Shown: piece after piece, positions 37,186 through 47,368 of the stretch | Layout of the letters: every line of letters starts with the position of its first letter | Numbering within the stretch: the first letter of the stretch is position 1 | From: Corynebacterium heidelbergense | Lineage (GTDB): Bacteria; Actinomycetota; Actinomycetes; Mycobacteriales; Mycobacteriaceae | Reading direction: 5' to 3' | NCBI RefSeq assembly: GCF_028609845.1 | Contig: NZ_CP063191.1 | Location: 1,302,001-1,366,000 of the forward strand | Length of the DNA stretch: 64,000 nt | The notes under the pieces: model-generated | Told to the model about the DNA's origin: nothing | Databases searched by the model: none | The model's input: the letters and a program-made list of their open reading frames with translations, nothing else | Program-made: the position numbers and the translations under genes

Positions 37186-39027
37186 TTAACCCTCTGCGGC
37201 GGGCGCGGGCGAACCCTGATCGGGCCCCTTGTCCATGTTCGCGAAGAAGTGGTTGGTCACGCTCACCGCGGACTCGGAGCCGCCCCCGTAGACGATGAGC
37301 GTGGCGAAGGCCAGGTCCCCCCGATATCCCGTGAACCAGGCATGCGAGCCGTTGTTCACTTCCGCCTCACCCGTCTTGCCGAACACTTCACCGGACCCAG
37401 CGATACCCCGGGCCGTACCGGTGGTGACCACCGCGCGCATCATCGACCGCAACTGGTCCACCTTCCCAGGATCCAGCGGCTGGGCGGCTTGATTTTTACT
37501 GCGAGTCTGGTGGTTGCCCCCGGAGATGAGGTAGGGCGTAGGCATGGACCCGCGCTGGGCCGTCGCAGAGACGAGGGCCATGCCGAAGGGGCTGGCCAGA
37601 TCCAGGCCCTGGCCGTAGCCGGCCTCGGTGCGGTCCAGCAGCACATCCCCGCGCGGGACGGACCCAGTGAAGGTGTCTAGCCCGTCGATGGTGAAATCCA
37701 CACCGAGTCCGAACTGGGAGGCCACGCCCGCGAGCTGGCCCGGGGCCAAACCGCTGGAGACATTAGCGAAGGTCGTGTTGCAGGAAGCCGCGAAGGCCCT
37801 CTGCAAAGTGGTGGTGCCCAGGGAGAACCCGTTGTAGTTGGTCACCACTCGTCCCCCGATGTTCTGGGTTCCGGGGCAGTTCACGGTGGAATCCGGGGAC
37901 AAGTCTTGGTGGCTCAGCCCGGCGTAGGCGGTGAGGATCTTGAAGGTGGAGCCCGGGGGGTACTGGCCCATGAGGGCTACGTTGCCGTCCTCGTCGGCCT
38001 TCGCGGTCTGGGCCACCGCCAGCACTTCCCCCGTGGAGGGGCGCAGAACCACCATCATCGCCTTGGCGTCCCCGCGCGTATCCACCGCTGCCTGGGCGGC
38101 ATCTTGAACGTTCTTGGCCAGGGAGACGTGGACGGCGGGGGCCGGGTTGGGGTCCGCGCCGTCCAGTTGCTTGACCTCGGCGCCGTTGGCCGTGACGGCG
38201 GCGACTTTCCAGCCGTTCGCGCCCTGTAGGTCCTTGTCCACCAGAGTGGAGACCCGGCTCATGATGTCCGGGGCGAAGCCCGGGTCCGGGCGCACCAGCG
38301 CGGATTCCTGGTTGACCCGGACCCCGTCGAAACCCGCGAGAGCGGCGGCGAGCTTCGGTCCCTGCACCTCCCCGAGCGTAACGACGGAGAACTGGCCGTT
38401 GACCCCCTTTGCCTCTGCCGCGAGCGCCGCGGGGTCGATGCGCGGCACCGCGGGGTCCGTCGCACGCAACCCGTCCAGTTGCGCGGCCACGCGATCCAGG
38501 GTGCCCCGCACGTCTTTCACTTTCTTCGTGTCCACCAGCACCCGGTAGGCGGACCCGGGGGCCAGCAGGACGGCCCCGTCGGAACCCACAACGCTGGCCG
38601 TCTGGGCCGGCACCGCCCGCAGCTCCAGGTGTTGGTTCGCGCCGAGGGCGGGGTGGAGCACACTCGGCTGCCAGCGCACCGTCCACTTGGAGCCGGACTT
38701 CGTCAACGTCATGGTGGAGCCGTACCTCATGTGGCGGTCCCCCGGCAGGTCCCAGTCCATGCTGTAGTGGGCGGTGGCGGTGTTGCCGTTCGTGTCCACC
38801 TTGTCCAGGTGGGTGGCTAACCCCTCGGCTTGCAGCTTGTCCCACGACTGGTCGATGGCGTCGTTCGCCGTGGCCGCATTATCGGTGAGATCTCCCGGCT
38901 TGGAGTGGCTCGCTAGGTCCTGCAGGAACTTTTCTGCGGTGTCGTCGGCCACGTCCGGGCGGGGCGTGCACGCGGCCGAAAACAGCAGGCCAGTGAGCAC
39001 GAGGGTGGAAAAGACACGGCGACGCAT
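37186..39027 (-). CDS. penicillin-binding lipoprotein (class B type)
   Basis: Membrane-anchored transpeptidase acting in cell wall cross-linking. The 613-residue protein has a lipobox LLFSAAC with Cys20, an NTF2-like N-terminal domain (about residues 25-135), a PBP dimerisation-type linker and the transpeptidase domain with SxxK in PGSTFK (Ser near 359), SxN in AASCNTT and KTG in FGKTGEA near 548. Lipoprotein anchoring instead of a transmembrane helix fits a group of corynebacterial PBPs. Lies 48 bases after the response-regulator gene. Confidence 0.9.
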   Translation of the reverse strand: MRRRVFSTLVLTGLLFSAACTPRPDVADDTAEKFLQDLASHSKPGDLTDNAATANDAIDQSWDKLQAEGLATHLDKVDTNGNTATAHYSMDWDLPGDRHMRYGSTMTLTKSGSKWTVRWQPSVLHPALGANQHLELRAVPAQTASVVGSDGAVLLAPGSAYRVLVDTKKVKDVRGTLDRVAAQLDGLRATDPAVPRIDPAALAAEAKGVNGQFSVVTLGEVQGPKLAAALAGFDGVRVNQESALVRPDPGFAPDIMSRVSTLVDKDLQGANGWKVAAVTANGAEVKQLDGADPNPAPAVHVSLAKNVQDAAQAAVDTRGDAKAMMVVLRPSTGEVLAVAQTAKADEDGNVALMGQYPPGSTFKILTAYAGLSHQDLSPDSTVNCPGTQNIGGRVVTNYNGFSLGTTTLQRAFAASCNTTFANVSSGLAPGQLAGVASQFGLGVDFTIDGLDTFTGSVPRGDVLLDRTEAGYGQGLDLASPFGMALVSATAQRGSMPTPYLISGGNHQTRSKNQAAQPLDPGKVDQLRSMMRAVVTTGTARGIAGSGEVFGKTGEAEVNNGSHAWFTGYRGDLAFATLIVYGGGSESAVSVTNHFFANMDKGPDQGSPAPAAEG

Positions 39028-39075
39028 GGGCGTCAGGTTAACACCGCGTACCGCCCGCGAGCTGCTGGCGCGCCC

Positions 39076-39789
39076 TCAGAGGATGCCCTTCTCGCGGGCA
39101 GTGGCCACGGCCCCAGTCCGGTTGCTCACGCCCAATTTGGTGAAGATGTGGCCGAGGTGGCTTTTGATGGTGGCCTCGGTGAGCACCAGAGTGCGGGCGA
39201 TCTCCCGGTTGCTGCGTCCATCGCCGACGAGGCGCAGAACGTCCATCTCCCTGGGGGTCAGCGCCTCCGCCGGGTTATTCAACCGGCCCATGAGTTTTCC
39301 CATAACCTGCTGACTCATCACCGCTTCCCCGCGGGCCGCCTTGTGAATGCCGGCCACAAGGTCCTCCGGCGGGCAGTCCTTGAGCAGGTACCCCACGGCC
39401 CCGGCGGAGACCGCCCCCACCACTTCCCCGTCGGAGGAGTAGTTCGTCACCACCAGCACTTGCGGGGGATTGGCCAGCGCCCGCAGCCGTTGGGTGGCCT
39501 GAACTCCCCCGGCCCCGGCACCTGCGGCGTTGCTGGGGGATTGCCCGAAGCGGAGGTCCATGAGCACCACGTCCACCCGCTCCGAGCTCTCGGCCAGGCG
39601 CGTCACCTGACGCACCGCCTCTTCGGGGCTCTCCACGAGGCCCACCACCCGAATATCCTCGCTGCCGGGCACGGAGGTCAGCACGGCCTGCAGCCCGGCG
39701 CGGACCACCGGGTGGTCATCGGCGATGAGAACGTTGATGACGCCCCCTCCCCCGCGCGCCGGTTGAGCTGCCGCTGAGTTAGATACCAT
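39076..39789 (-). CDS. chrA: LuxR-family response regulator, ChrA-like
   Basis: Cytosolic regulator of 237 residues, phosphorylated at Asp78 in VLMDLRF (acidic pair at 24-25) and with a C-terminal LuxR-type helix-turn-helix (LTPREMDVLRLV to TIKSHLGHIFTKLGV). It is translated from ATG 39789, which shares TGATG with the kinase stop; the upstream frame is a shadow. Gene order (PBP, regulator, kinase, divergent permease and ATPase, then ispG) matches the corynebacterial ChrA-ChrS haem-response locus, so I infer haem-dependent control of the adjacent exporter. Confidence 0.85.
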   Translation of the reverse strand: MVSNSAAAQPARGGGGVINVLIADDHPVVRAGLQAVLTSVPGSEDIRVVGLVESPEEAVRQVTRLAESSERVDVVLMDLRFGQSPSNAAGAGAGGVQATQRLRALANPPQVLVVTNYSSDGEVVGAVSAGAVGYLLKDCPPEDLVAGIHKAARGEAVMSQQVMGKLMGRLNNPAEALTPREMDVLRLVGDGRSNREIARTLVLTEATIKSHLGHIFTKLGVSNRTGAVATAREKGIL

Positions 39790-41054
39790 CAGTCGTCTCC
39801 TCCCTGTGGTGGGGTGCGATCGCTCGTGGAAGCGGGGATGCTCACGGACACGCCGGTGCCCCCGCCGACGCTGGATTCCACGGTCATTTGCCCACCGAGT
39901 GACCGCACCCGCGTGTTTACCCCTGCGAGGCCGGATGTCCGTCCCCGATCCCCCTGGGGGTCCAGGTCCACCTGCTGCGGGTCGAATCCGGTGCCGTTGT
40001 CCACGACGTCCACGGACACGCATTCCGGGTGGTAGGTCAGCGTGACCCGGCCGCTGCCCCCGGAGTGCCGCACGACGTTGGATACAAGGGACTGGGTGAC
40101 GCGAACGATGGTGTTCTCCACCTCCGGGGGCAACTGGCGAGGGGAGCCGTCGATGTCGAAGCGCAGGTCCGTTCCCAGGGGCGTGCTCGAGCAGATCCGG
40201 GCCAGCGCTACCGGAAGTTCCGCGCTGGTCAACGGGGCGGGCTGAAGGGCCGCAATGATTCGGCGGGTCTCGGTGAGGTTATCGCTGGCGGTTTGCTTGG
40301 CCAGGGCGATCTGCTGCGCGGCGGTGGCCTCGTGCCCGGCCGGCAGGCTGGATTCCACAGCGGAGAGCAGCATGTGGATGGAGGACAACCCCTGGGCCAC
40401 GGTGTCGTGGATCTCCCCGGCCAGCCGCGCCCGCTCGTCCGTCTCCCCCGCCCGCCGGGAGGCGGCCAGGGCCTCGGCCCGGGCGGCGACGAGGGCATCC
40501 ATCGCCTCCGCGCGCGCCTGCGCCTCCGCGTAGAGCAGGCGGAAGCCCACACCCAGGACCCAGGCCACGCCCGCGCCGATGATGGGCCCCACCATGGCAC
40601 CTAGGTTGATCGCCCCCGAGTTCTTCGCCTCCAGGTGCACGGCGAGCACCGCCACCACGGCCAGGGTGAGCAGCACGATGGCCACCCCGCTGGCCAGCGG
40701 CCGCAGGAAGCGCACGAGGACGAAGAACAGGGGGAAGGCCACGAACGCCGCGTCGACCTCCGCGATGGCCATGAACAGCCACGCCGCACACACCGCCACC
40801 AGCCACAGCCACACTGGCCAGGGGTGCGCGCCGCCGCCCATCGGTTGTGCGATGTCACCCGCCCGCCGCGCGATGAAGGGCAGTCCGCCGGCATAGGTCA
40901 CGAGAAAGACCGCGATCCCCACGTAAGCCCAGCCGTTGCTGGCCTGCATAGCGACCAACACGAGCAGCGCGGCGAGCAGGATGTGCAGTGCCCAGGCCAA
41001 ACCCCGCCATAGACGGTGGAGCAGCTGGGTGCTGGCGGGCGAGGTAGCAGTCAT
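39789..41054 (-). CDS. chrS: sensor histidine kinase, ChrS-like
   Basis: Membrane sensor of 421 residues with five to six hydrophobic segments in the first 180 residues and essentially no extracytoplasmic domain, as expected for intramembrane haem sensing. The phospho-acceptor His (near residue 216) is in the HisKA_3 motif AGEIHDTVAQGL; the ATPase domain has NVVRHSG, DNGTGFD and GLAGV blocks. The stop overlaps the chrA start (TGATG). Divergent from hrtB. The haem ligand is inferred from synteny. Confidence 0.84.
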   Translation of the reverse strand: MTATSPASTQLLHRLWRGLAWALHILLAALLVLVAMQASNGWAYVGIAVFLVTYAGGLPFIARRAGDIAQPMGGGAHPWPVWLWLVAVCAAWLFMAIAEVDAAFVAFPLFFVLVRFLRPLASGVAIVLLTLAVVAVLAVHLEAKNSGAINLGAMVGPIIGAGVAWVLGVGFRLLYAEAQARAEAMDALVAARAEALAASRRAGETDERARLAGEIHDTVAQGLSSIHMLLSAVESSLPAGHEATAAQQIALAKQTASDNLTETRRIIAALQPAPLTSAELPVALARICSSTPLGTDLRFDIDGSPRQLPPEVENTIVRVTQSLVSNVVRHSGGSGRVTLTYHPECVSVDVVDNGTGFDPQQVDLDPQGDRGRTSGLAGVNTRVRSLGGQMTVESSVGGGTGVSVSIPASTSDRTPPQGGDD

Positions 41055-41097
41055 GATGAAATCTTCGCTCAGTGTAGGCCACCGCGCTGGGTCCGGG

Positions 41098-41123
41098 CGC
41101 TTCTCATACTTTTGGTGGAAGCG
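41098..41123. promoter_or_regulatory. inverted repeat in the chrS-hrtB gap, possible ChrA operator
   Basis: CGCTTC at 41098-41103 is repeated in inverted form as GAAGCG at 41118-41123, with fourteen bases between. It lies 44 bases upstream of chrS and about 60 bases before the hrtB start, a sensible place for a shared operator. No binding data are available; the symmetry and position are the only evidence. Confidence 0.35.
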
Positions 41124-41179
41124 AACTCCGACCCCTTGGCCGATGTGGCCGGGGCCCGGTGCGCGCGAGACTGAACACT

Positions 41180-42160
41180 ATGTTCCAAGGATTCCGCGAA
41201 TTGCTGGCCGCGAAAGGCCGGACCCTGCTCATTGTCCTCACCGTGGGGATGATCACGCTCATGGTGACGTTCCTGTCCTCCCTTGCAGGCGGTTTGTCCT
41301 ACCAGTCCGTCAGCGCGCTGAAGTACCGGCTTGATTCCGTCGCGGGCGCGGATTCCGCCCTCGTTCTCACGGAGGCCGGAGCCGCCCCTTCCTGGTCCTC
41401 CTCCCAGCTCACGGATGAGCAGCTCGCGGCGGTAGAGCGCCAGGGCGGTCGCCCCCTGCGCATCGCACGAGACCGGGTGGACGCGGATCCCGTCATCTAC
41501 CTGTCGGATCCCACTGTTGCCCCCGGAACCGCCGTGGCCAACGCGCCGCTGGTGGCGTCCCACCCCACGGTCAATCCGGGCGGCCACCCCCTGAGCACCA
41601 GGCAGGCGGACAGGGACATCTTCTTGGATCACATGCCCGTCATCCGCATTTCGGAGCAGGACGCCACCACCCTGGCGCGCGCCAACGTCGCCGCAGTGCT
41701 GGACCACCCCGGGGCCCCGATCCCGGGAACGACCCAGCTACCCGGCTCCCAACGCTGGGAGGCATCCTCCTCCTACCAGGGGGAACAGATGTCCCTGAAC
41801 CTCATGATTACCCTGCTGTACGTCATCTCCGGCCTGGTCCTGGGGGCCTTCTTCATGGTGTGGACGATGCAGCGGCTGCGGGGGGTATCCATTAGTTCCG
41901 CGCTGGGAGCCTCCCGCCGGGTGCTGGCGGCGGATTCCCTGGGCCAGGCGGTCGCGGTGCTCGCACTGGGCATACTCGGCGGCGTGGCCGTGACCGTGGC
42001 GGCCGCGAGCGTTATGGGCGGGGCCCTGCCGATCGAGCTCTCCGCGCAGAGCACCGTCAAGCCGATGCTCATCCTGCTGGCCTGCGGGTTGGCCGGTGCC
42101 GCCCTGTCTCTGCGCCCGGTGCTGACCACCTCCCCCCGCGCAGCGCTGGCCAACGCCTAG
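41180..42160 (+). CDS. hrtB: ABC transporter permease, HrtB-like haem exporter
   Basis: FtsX-type permease of 326 residues with four hydrophobic segments: one at residues about 15-40, a large extracytoplasmic part (about 45-205), and three near the C-terminus. This topology and the downstream ATPase match the HrtB subunit that moves haem out of the membrane. The ATG at 41180 (MFQGF) is preferred; an in-frame GTG at 41159 would add seven residues. No good ribosome site is present, so a leaderless start is possible. Divergent from chrS. Confidence 0.82.
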   Translation: MFQGFRELLAAKGRTLLIVLTVGMITLMVTFLSSLAGGLSYQSVSALKYRLDSVAGADSALVLTEAGAAPSWSSSQLTDEQLAAVERQGGRPLRIARDRVDADPVIYLSDPTVAPGTAVANAPLVASHPTVNPGGHPLSTRQADRDIFLDHMPVIRISEQDATTLARANVAAVLDHPGAPIPGTTQLPGSQRWEASSSYQGEQMSLNLMITLLYVISGLVLGAFFMVWTMQRLRGVSISSALGASRRVLAADSLGQAVAVLALGILGGVAVTVAAASVMGGALPIELSAQSTVKPMLILLACGLAGAALSLRPVLTTSPRAALANA

Positions 42161-42204
42161 TTCCCCCCACCCACCTCCCCCAAAAATCCGCCGAAAGGAC
42201 CCCG

Positions 42205-42981
42205 GTGACAGTCACCATGACCATCACGCAGACCATGAATCACCATAGCCCCGCCCCCACGAGCTCCGCGGCCTCGGGCCTGCGCATGCGCGGCATCACC
42301 CTGGATGTGCAGGACGGCTCCCAGCGCCGCCGCATCCTGGACTCCGTGGACTTAGACGTCGCCGCCGGGGAGGTGCTGGGCATCACGGGCCCCTCTGGCT
42401 CCGGCAAGTCGACGCTCCTGGCCGTGGCCGGGTGCCTGCAGGCCCCCACCGCGGGACGCGCGCAGCTTCTGCTGGGCGGGGATTCCCCGGAAAGCACCGT
42501 CGAGCTCGGCCGGGACACCGGACGCGCGGCGGCCCGGATCCGCCGCAACCACATTGGCTTCGTGTTCCAGCAGCCCAACCTCTGGCCGGCCCTGCGCGTC
42601 ATGGACCAGCTCCGAGCCGTCAGCCGCCTGGACCGCATCCTGCCGATGCCCCGCTCCGCCCGCCGGGCCGTGGATGCCCGCGCCGCAGAGCTGCTGGAGG
42701 CCGTGGGGCTCGCGGATATGGGCGCGCGCCGCGTGGGGGAACTTTCCGGCGGCCAACAGGCCCGGGTGAACGTCGCCCGCGCCCTGATGAACCGGCCGCA
42801 GCTACTGCTTGTGGACGAGCCCACGGCCGCCCTGGACACCGCTAGCGGCACCCAGGTGACCCAGCTCATCGAGCGCATGGCCCTGGATAACGGGGCGGCG
42901 ACCCTCTACGTCTCCCATGACGCAGAGCAACTCGCCGCCCTTAACCGGGTGCTCACCCTCGTGGACGGCAAGGTCGCCTAG
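42205..42981 (+). CDS. hrtA: ABC transporter ATP-binding protein, HrtA-like
   Basis: ATPase of 258 residues powering the HrtB permease. Walker [10 protein letters not shown] is at 62-70, the ABC signature LSGGQQ near residue 190 and Walker [13 protein letters not shown] just after, with a switch His in YVSHD. The GTG at 42205 has AAAGGA five bases upstream. The N-terminal 25 residues are an unusual Thr/Ser/His stretch. Its stop shares CTAG with the convergent ispG stop. Confidence 0.88.
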   Translation: MTVTMTITQTMNHHSPAPTSSAASGLRMRGITLDVQDGSQRRRILDSVDLDVAAGEVLGITGPSGSGKSTLLAVAGCLQAPTAGRAQLLLGGDSPESTVELGRDTGRAAARIRRNHIGFVFQQPNLWPALRVMDQLRAVSRLDRILPMPRSARRAVDARAAELLEAVGLADMGARRVGELSGGQQARVNVARALMNRPQLLLVDEPTAALDTASGTQVTQLIERMALDNGAATLYVSHDAEQLAALNRVLTLVDGKVA

Positions 42982-44138
42982 CGGGTGACCTTCACCTCCG
43001 CCTGGGTGCCTTCCACGGCCTCGAGGCCCTCCTCTTCGGCGATGCGCATCGCCTCTTCGATGAGGGTCTCCACAATCTGATCCTCGGGAACGGTCTTGAT
43101 GACCTCCCCCTTGACGAAGATCTGGCCCTTGCCGTTGCCGGAGGCCACCCCCAGGTCAGCGTCGCGGGCCTCCCCGGGCCCATTGACCACGCATCCCATG
43201 ACGGCCACGCGCAGGGGGAACTCGATGCCCTTGAGCCCCTCCGTCACCTGGTCCGCCAGGGTGTACACGTCCACTTGCGCGCGACCGCAGGAGGGGCAGG
43301 AGACGATCTCCAGCTTGCGGGGCCGCAGGTTCAGCGATTGGAGGATCTGGTCCCCCACCTTGATCTCCTCCACCGGATCCGCCGACAGGGAGACCCGGAT
43401 GGTATCGCCGATGCCCTCCGCCAGCAGGGCCCCGAAGGCCACGGAGGACTTAATCGTCCCCTGGAAGGCCGGCCCGGCCTCGGTGACCCCCAGGTGCAGC
43501 GGGTAGTCGCTCTTCGCCGCGAGCTGCCGGTAGGCCTCCACCATGATCACCGGGTCGTTGTGCTTCACGGAGATGGCGATGTCCCCGTAGCCGTGTTCCT
43601 CGAAGAGCTGCGCCTCCCACAGCGCGGACTCCACCAGCGCCTCTGGGCTGGCCTTCCCGTACTTCTCCAGGATCCGCTTGTCCAGGGAACCGGCGTTCAC
43701 CCCGATGCGGATGGGAATGCCCGCATCTCCGGCGGCCTTGGCCACCTCCTTGACCCGGCCGTCGAATTCCTTGATGTTGCCGGGGTTCACCCGCACTGCT
43801 GCGCAGCCGGCGTCGATGGCCGCGAAGATGTACTTAGGCTGAAAGTGAATGTCCGCGATCACGGGGATCGGGGATTTGCGGGCGATGGCCGGCAGGGCCT
43901 CCGCGTCCACCGTCTTGGGGCAGGCCACCCGCACGATGTCGCACCCAGAGGCGGTGAGCTGCGCGATCTGCTGGAGGGTGGCGTTGATGTCGTGGGTCTT
44001 CGTGGTGGTCATGGACTGCACCGAGATGGGGTAGTCGCTACCCACGCCCACGTTGCCCACCATAAGTTGGCGGGTCTTCCGGCGCGGGGCCAGGACGGGC
44101 GGTGGGGCATCGGGCAGGCCCAGGGGGATGGCGCTCAT
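42978..44138 (-). CDS. ispG: 4-hydroxy-3-methylbut-2-en-1-yl diphosphate synthase
   Basis: Fe4S4 enzyme of the MEP isoprenoid pathway. The 386-residue protein has the TIM-barrel core ([29 protein letters not shown]) and the cluster cysteines in SCPSCGR and [10 protein letters not shown]. Its neighbours rip1 and dxr lie upstream on the same strand, so two MEP-pathway genes share the locus. Convergent and overlapping with hrtA by four bases. Confidence 0.96.
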   Translation of the reverse strand: MSAIPLGLPDAPPPVLAPRRKTRQLMVGNVGVGSDYPISVQSMTTTKTHDINATLQQIAQLTASGCDIVRVACPKTVDAEALPAIARKSPIPVIADIHFQPKYIFAAIDAGCAAVRVNPGNIKEFDGRVKEVAKAAGDAGIPIRIGVNAGSLDKRILEKYGKASPEALVESALWEAQLFEEHGYGDIAISVKHNDPVIMVEAYRQLAAKSDYPLHLGVTEAGPAFQGTIKSSVAFGALLAEGIGDTIRVSLSADPVEEIKVGDQILQSLNLRPRKLEIVSCPSCGRAQVDVYTLADQVTEGLKGIEFPLRVAVMGCVVNGPGEARDADLGVASGNGKGQIFVKGEVIKTVPEDQIVETLIEEAMRIAEEEGLEAVEGTQAEVKVTR

Positions 44139-44234
44139 AGAGGGCTATTCATACCTTTCCGGATCAGGCGAAATTCCTGCGGGGTGTGTACGGGGCCATC
44201 CTACTCCCGCTGGCCACCGCTCCCGGTGGGGCAT

Positions 44235-45497
44235 CTAGAACAGGCGCACGGGGTTGACGACGTCCGCAATGATGACAATCGCCCCGAAGACAAGCAGCAA
44301 CGCACTGGCGGCGTAGGTCAGCGGCATCAGCTTGCGATAATCCACCGGTCCCCCGGGGCCGAGCCCCCGACGGCGGCGCCACCCATCGCGCACCCGCTCC
44401 CACAGGACCACCGCGATGTGCCCACCGTCCAGCGGCGGCAGCGGGATGACGTTGAACGCGGCGAGGAAAAGGTTGAGGCTGGCGAGGGTGAGCAGGAAGG
44501 ACGGCCACTGCTCGTACTCCACCAGCTCCCCGCCGATCCGGGAGGCCCCCACCACGCTCATGGGGGAATCGGCGTCCCGCTGCCCGCCGAAGATCGATTG
44601 AATTACCCCGGGGACCTTCGCCGGGATGGAGGCCAGCCCCTGCGCGGTCTTCTCCGTCATCTGCCCGGTGAAGCCCACGGCCCCCGGGATGGCGCTGAGG
44701 ACGTTGTAGTGCCGAATGCGGTCACCCACCCGATCGACGGTGATGCCCACGGCCCCGGTCGTGGTCTTTTTTTGGGACGCCGTTAACCGCTCGACCAGTG
44801 CAACGCGTAGTTCAAGGTCGACAGTGGCCCCGCCCCCACGGCGCACCTGGGCCGGGACCTGGAAGCTGTCGCCCGGCTTCGCGCCGGTCTCCGCCACGTG
44901 CTGTGCGGCGGCGGAGTTGAGCGCGGCGACGAAGCCCGGGAAGTCCGCGACCGCCTGGCCGTTGAGGGAGGTGAAGGTATCCCCCGGGCGCACCCCGGAC
45001 TCCTCGGCGGGCCCGGGTCCGGCGCAGTCGCCCAAGGTGCCGTCGGGGTTTTGGGTGGGGGCCACGCAGGTGGTCGATTGCACCGTGGCCGACTGGGTCG
45101 CGTTGAGGTTCGGCAGGCCCCATCCCACGGCGACGGCGAAGACGATGAGCAGGGTCAGCGCGATGTTGACCAAGATCCCGCCGGAGAGCACGAGCACCCG
45201 CTGCCACCAGGGCTTGGCGTACATGGCATGTGGGGCTTCCTCGTCGGTGAGCTCCTCCAGTTTCGTCATCCCGGCGATATCGCAGAAACCGCCGACGGGG
45301 ATGGCTTTCAACCCGTATTCCGTGGGCCCCGAGGCGTGCTGGCGCGTGGTGGACCATAGCGTGGGGCCGAAGCCGATGAAGTAGCGGCGCACCCGCATCC
45401 CGCACCGCCGGGCGATGAACATATGCCCGGCCTCGTGGGCCGCGATGGAGATGCCGATGCCGAGAGCGAAAAGGAGGACGCCTAGCGAGAAAGCCAC
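44235..45497 (-). CDS. site-2 protease, M50 family (Rip1/RseP type)
   Basis: Intramembrane zinc metalloprotease that cleaves anti-sigma factors and other membrane substrates. The 420-residue protein has HEAGH at residues 21-25, a PDZ-like domain in the middle, and the third ligand motif LDGGH at 356-360, with four hydrophobic segments. A 60-residue polar segment follows the second helix. The GTG at 45497 overlaps the dxr stop by 16 bases. Rip1-dxr-ispG is a conserved actinobacterial order. Confidence 0.92.
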   Translation of the reverse strand: MAFSLGVLLFALGIGISIAAHEAGHMFIARRCGMRVRRYFIGFGPTLWSTTRQHASGPTEYGLKAIPVGGFCDIAGMTKLEELTDEEAPHAMYAKPWWQRVLVLSGGILVNIALTLLIVFAVAVGWGLPNLNATQSATVQSTTCVAPTQNPDGTLGDCAGPGPAEESGVRPGDTFTSLNGQAVADFPGFVAALNSAAAQHVAETGAKPGDSFQVPAQVRRGGGATVDLELRVALVERLTASQKKTTTGAVGITVDRVGDRIRHYNVLSAIPGAVGFTGQMTEKTAQGLASIPAKVPGVIQSIFGGQRDADSPMSVVGASRIGGELVEYEQWPSFLLTLASLNLFLAAFNVIPLPPLDGGHIAVVLWERVRDGWRRRRGLGPGGPVDYRKLMPLTYAASALLLVFGAIVIIADVVNPVRLF

Positions 45498-46663
45498 GGG
45501 CGCATCCTCTCGTGGGCCTTGCTTCGGGCCTCCCGCTCGGCGGCGAGGACATCCTCCAGGTCCCGGGGCTCGTCCTTGAGGTGCGCGCAGTCCTCCACGA
45601 CGGCGGCGACGGTATCGACGATCCGGGGGAAGCTCAGCGTTCCGGCGAGGAACTCCACCGCCGCTTCCTCGTTGGCCGCGTTGTACACCGCGGGCATGGT
45701 CCCCCCGGCCAGGACGGACTGGCGGGCTAGTTCAACTGCGGGGAAGACCTCCTCGTCGAGGGGCTCGAAGTCCCAGTGGGCGGCGGCGGTGAAGTCCAGC
45801 GGGCGCTGGGCCTCTGCCACGCGTTCCGGCCAGCCCAGGGCGAGGCTGATGGGCAGCTTCATGCTGGGCGGGGAGGCCTGCGCGATGGTGGCCCCGTCCA
45901 CGAAGGTGACCATGGAATGGACGATGGACTGGGGGTGGACGGTGACGATGATGCGGTCCGCGGGGATCTCGAACAGCAGGGAGGCCTCGATAAGCTCCAG
46001 GCCCTTGTTGACCATGGTCGCGGAGTTCAGGGTGTTCATCTGGCCCATGGACCAGGTGGGGTGGTGCGCTGCCTGCAGGGGTGTCACCGGTTCCAACTGT
46101 TCGCGGGTCCATCCCCGAAAGGGCCCCCCGGAGGCGGTGAGTACGAGGGTGGAGACCTCCCGGCAGGTGCCCGAGCGCAGGCACTGGGCCATCGCGGAGT
46201 GCTCCGAGTCCACCGGCACCAACTGGCCCTCGTCGGCGGCCGAGGTGACCAGGTGCCCCCCGGCGACGAGCGATTCCTTGTTGGCTAGGGCCAGGCGGGC
46301 AGGGGTGCCCAGCGCCGCGAGGGTGGCATCCAGGCCCAATGAACCGACGAGGGCATTGAGGATGACGTCGGTGTGCTCCAGGCGGTCGGCCCAACTCTCG
46401 ATGAGCCGTTTTGCGGAATCGACGCCCCTAATCGTGCGCCCCTTGAGCTGCGAATCCAGAAAATCCGCAGTGTGCTCGCTGGACACCGCGACCCGATCGG
46501 CACTGAGGTGGAAGGTGGTGGCCTGCTCCAACATCAGCTCCGGCTTGGAGCCGTTGGCGCAGATCCCCACCAGCTCAAAGCGGTCCTGGTTGGCCGCGAT
46601 GACCTCGAGGGCCTGTGTGCCGATGGACCCTGTGCTTCCGAGAACTATGACGCGCGTCTTCAC
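45482..46663 (-). CDS. dxr: 1-deoxy-D-xylulose 5-phosphate reductoisomerase
   Basis: NADPH- and metal-dependent enzyme of the MEP pathway. The 393-residue product has the NADPH motif [11 protein letters not shown] (about residues 9-19), [23 protein letters not shown] and [12 protein letters not shown], which together form the DXR active site. The GTG at 46663 follows AATAGT very closely, so a leaderless start is likely. Divergent from the DUF2631 gene across 160 bases. Confidence 0.96.
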   Translation of the reverse strand: MKTRVIVLGSTGSIGTQALEVIAANQDRFELVGICANGSKPELMLEQATTFHLSADRVAVSSEHTADFLDSQLKGRTIRGVDSAKRLIESWADRLEHTDVILNALVGSLGLDATLAALGTPARLALANKESLVAGGHLVTSAADEGQLVPVDSEHSAMAQCLRSGTCREVSTLVLTASGGPFRGWTREQLEPVTPLQAAHHPTWSMGQMNTLNSATMVNKGLELIEASLLFEIPADRIIVTVHPQSIVHSMVTFVDGATIAQASPPSMKLPISLALGWPERVAEAQRPLDFTAAAHWDFEPLDEEVFPAVELARQSVLAGGTMPAVYNAANEEAAVEFLAGTLSFPRIVDTVAAVVEDCAHLKDEPRDLEDVLAAEREARSKAHERMRPWLSR

Positions 46664-46823
46664 CCGGACTATTGTTCCACGGATCGGGTGGCGGTTATCA
46701 CGCCACCCCGTGCGGGGGTTTAATGCAGACCACGGCGCGATGGTGTGCCACTATAGATCTGTTGACAACTGTCGTATGGAACTTGCCGGCGCCGGTGAGT
46801 TTCACCAACTCCAGGAGGAAGCT

Positions 46824-47351
46824 GTGGGCGACCACTCCAAGCCAGAATCTCTCGCGGTCCCTGCTCAGGCGGATTCTCGCACCCACGCGGCGGGCAGCGA
46901 ATCCCACGTTGAAAGCGCTCCGGCGCACTCCCACGCCGCTGCTGCCCACGGCGGTCACGAGCAGCACTACGAGGTCTTCGACAATGTCTCTGAGGCGGAA
47001 GTGCCCTCGGCTCGCTGGGGTTGGTCCATGCTGAAGAAGCGCGGGGTGATCATCGCGGGTCTCCTCGGTGGCCTCTTTCTGCTCGCGATGCTGTTCGGCA
47101 ACCACAAGGGCAACGTGGAGAACTACTGGCTGATCGGCCTGGCCATTGTGACCTTCCTGGGAACGCTCTGGGTCGCCTTCCAGCCCACCCTCACCCAGAA
47201 GCAGACTGTGACCGCCCGGAACCAGCCGGTGGGCCACGTGGAGCCGGAGTGGGCCCGCGACCAGCACAACCTCACTGGCGTGTACGCCAAGCTCACCCGG
47301 GAGGAACTCGCCGCCCTCAACCAGGGCGGCCACGAGCCCGAGAGCCACTAG
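46824..47351 (+). CDS. DUF2631 membrane protein
   Basis: Small actinobacterial membrane protein of unknown function, 175 residues. A polar N-terminal region rich in His, Glu and Ala (with a HSHAAAAHGGHEQH stretch around residues 32-45) precedes two hydrophobic segments (about 75-95 and 105-120) and a cytosolic tail with PEWARDQHNL typical of the family. The GTG at 46824 has AGGAGG five bases upstream; the very long open frame upstream is the dxr shadow. TATAGA at about 46751 could be its -10 box. Confidence 0.72.
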   Translation: MGDHSKPESLAVPAQADSRTHAAGSESHVESAPAHSHAAAAHGGHEQHYEVFDNVSEAEVPSARWGWSMLKKRGVIIAGLLGGLFLLAMLFGNHKGNVENYWLIGLAIVTFLGTLWVAFQPTLTQKQTVTARNQPVGHVEPEWARDQHNLTGVYAKLTREELAALNQGGHEPESH

Positions 47352-47368
47352 AACACGCTAGCCACTAG

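Noticed and set aside
43275..44786. 503-codon open frame on the plus strand opposite ispG and rip1
   Set aside because: It is antisense to two clear genes, reads as Gly/Arg/His/Val-rich sequence with no family, and is explained by high-GC codon bias.
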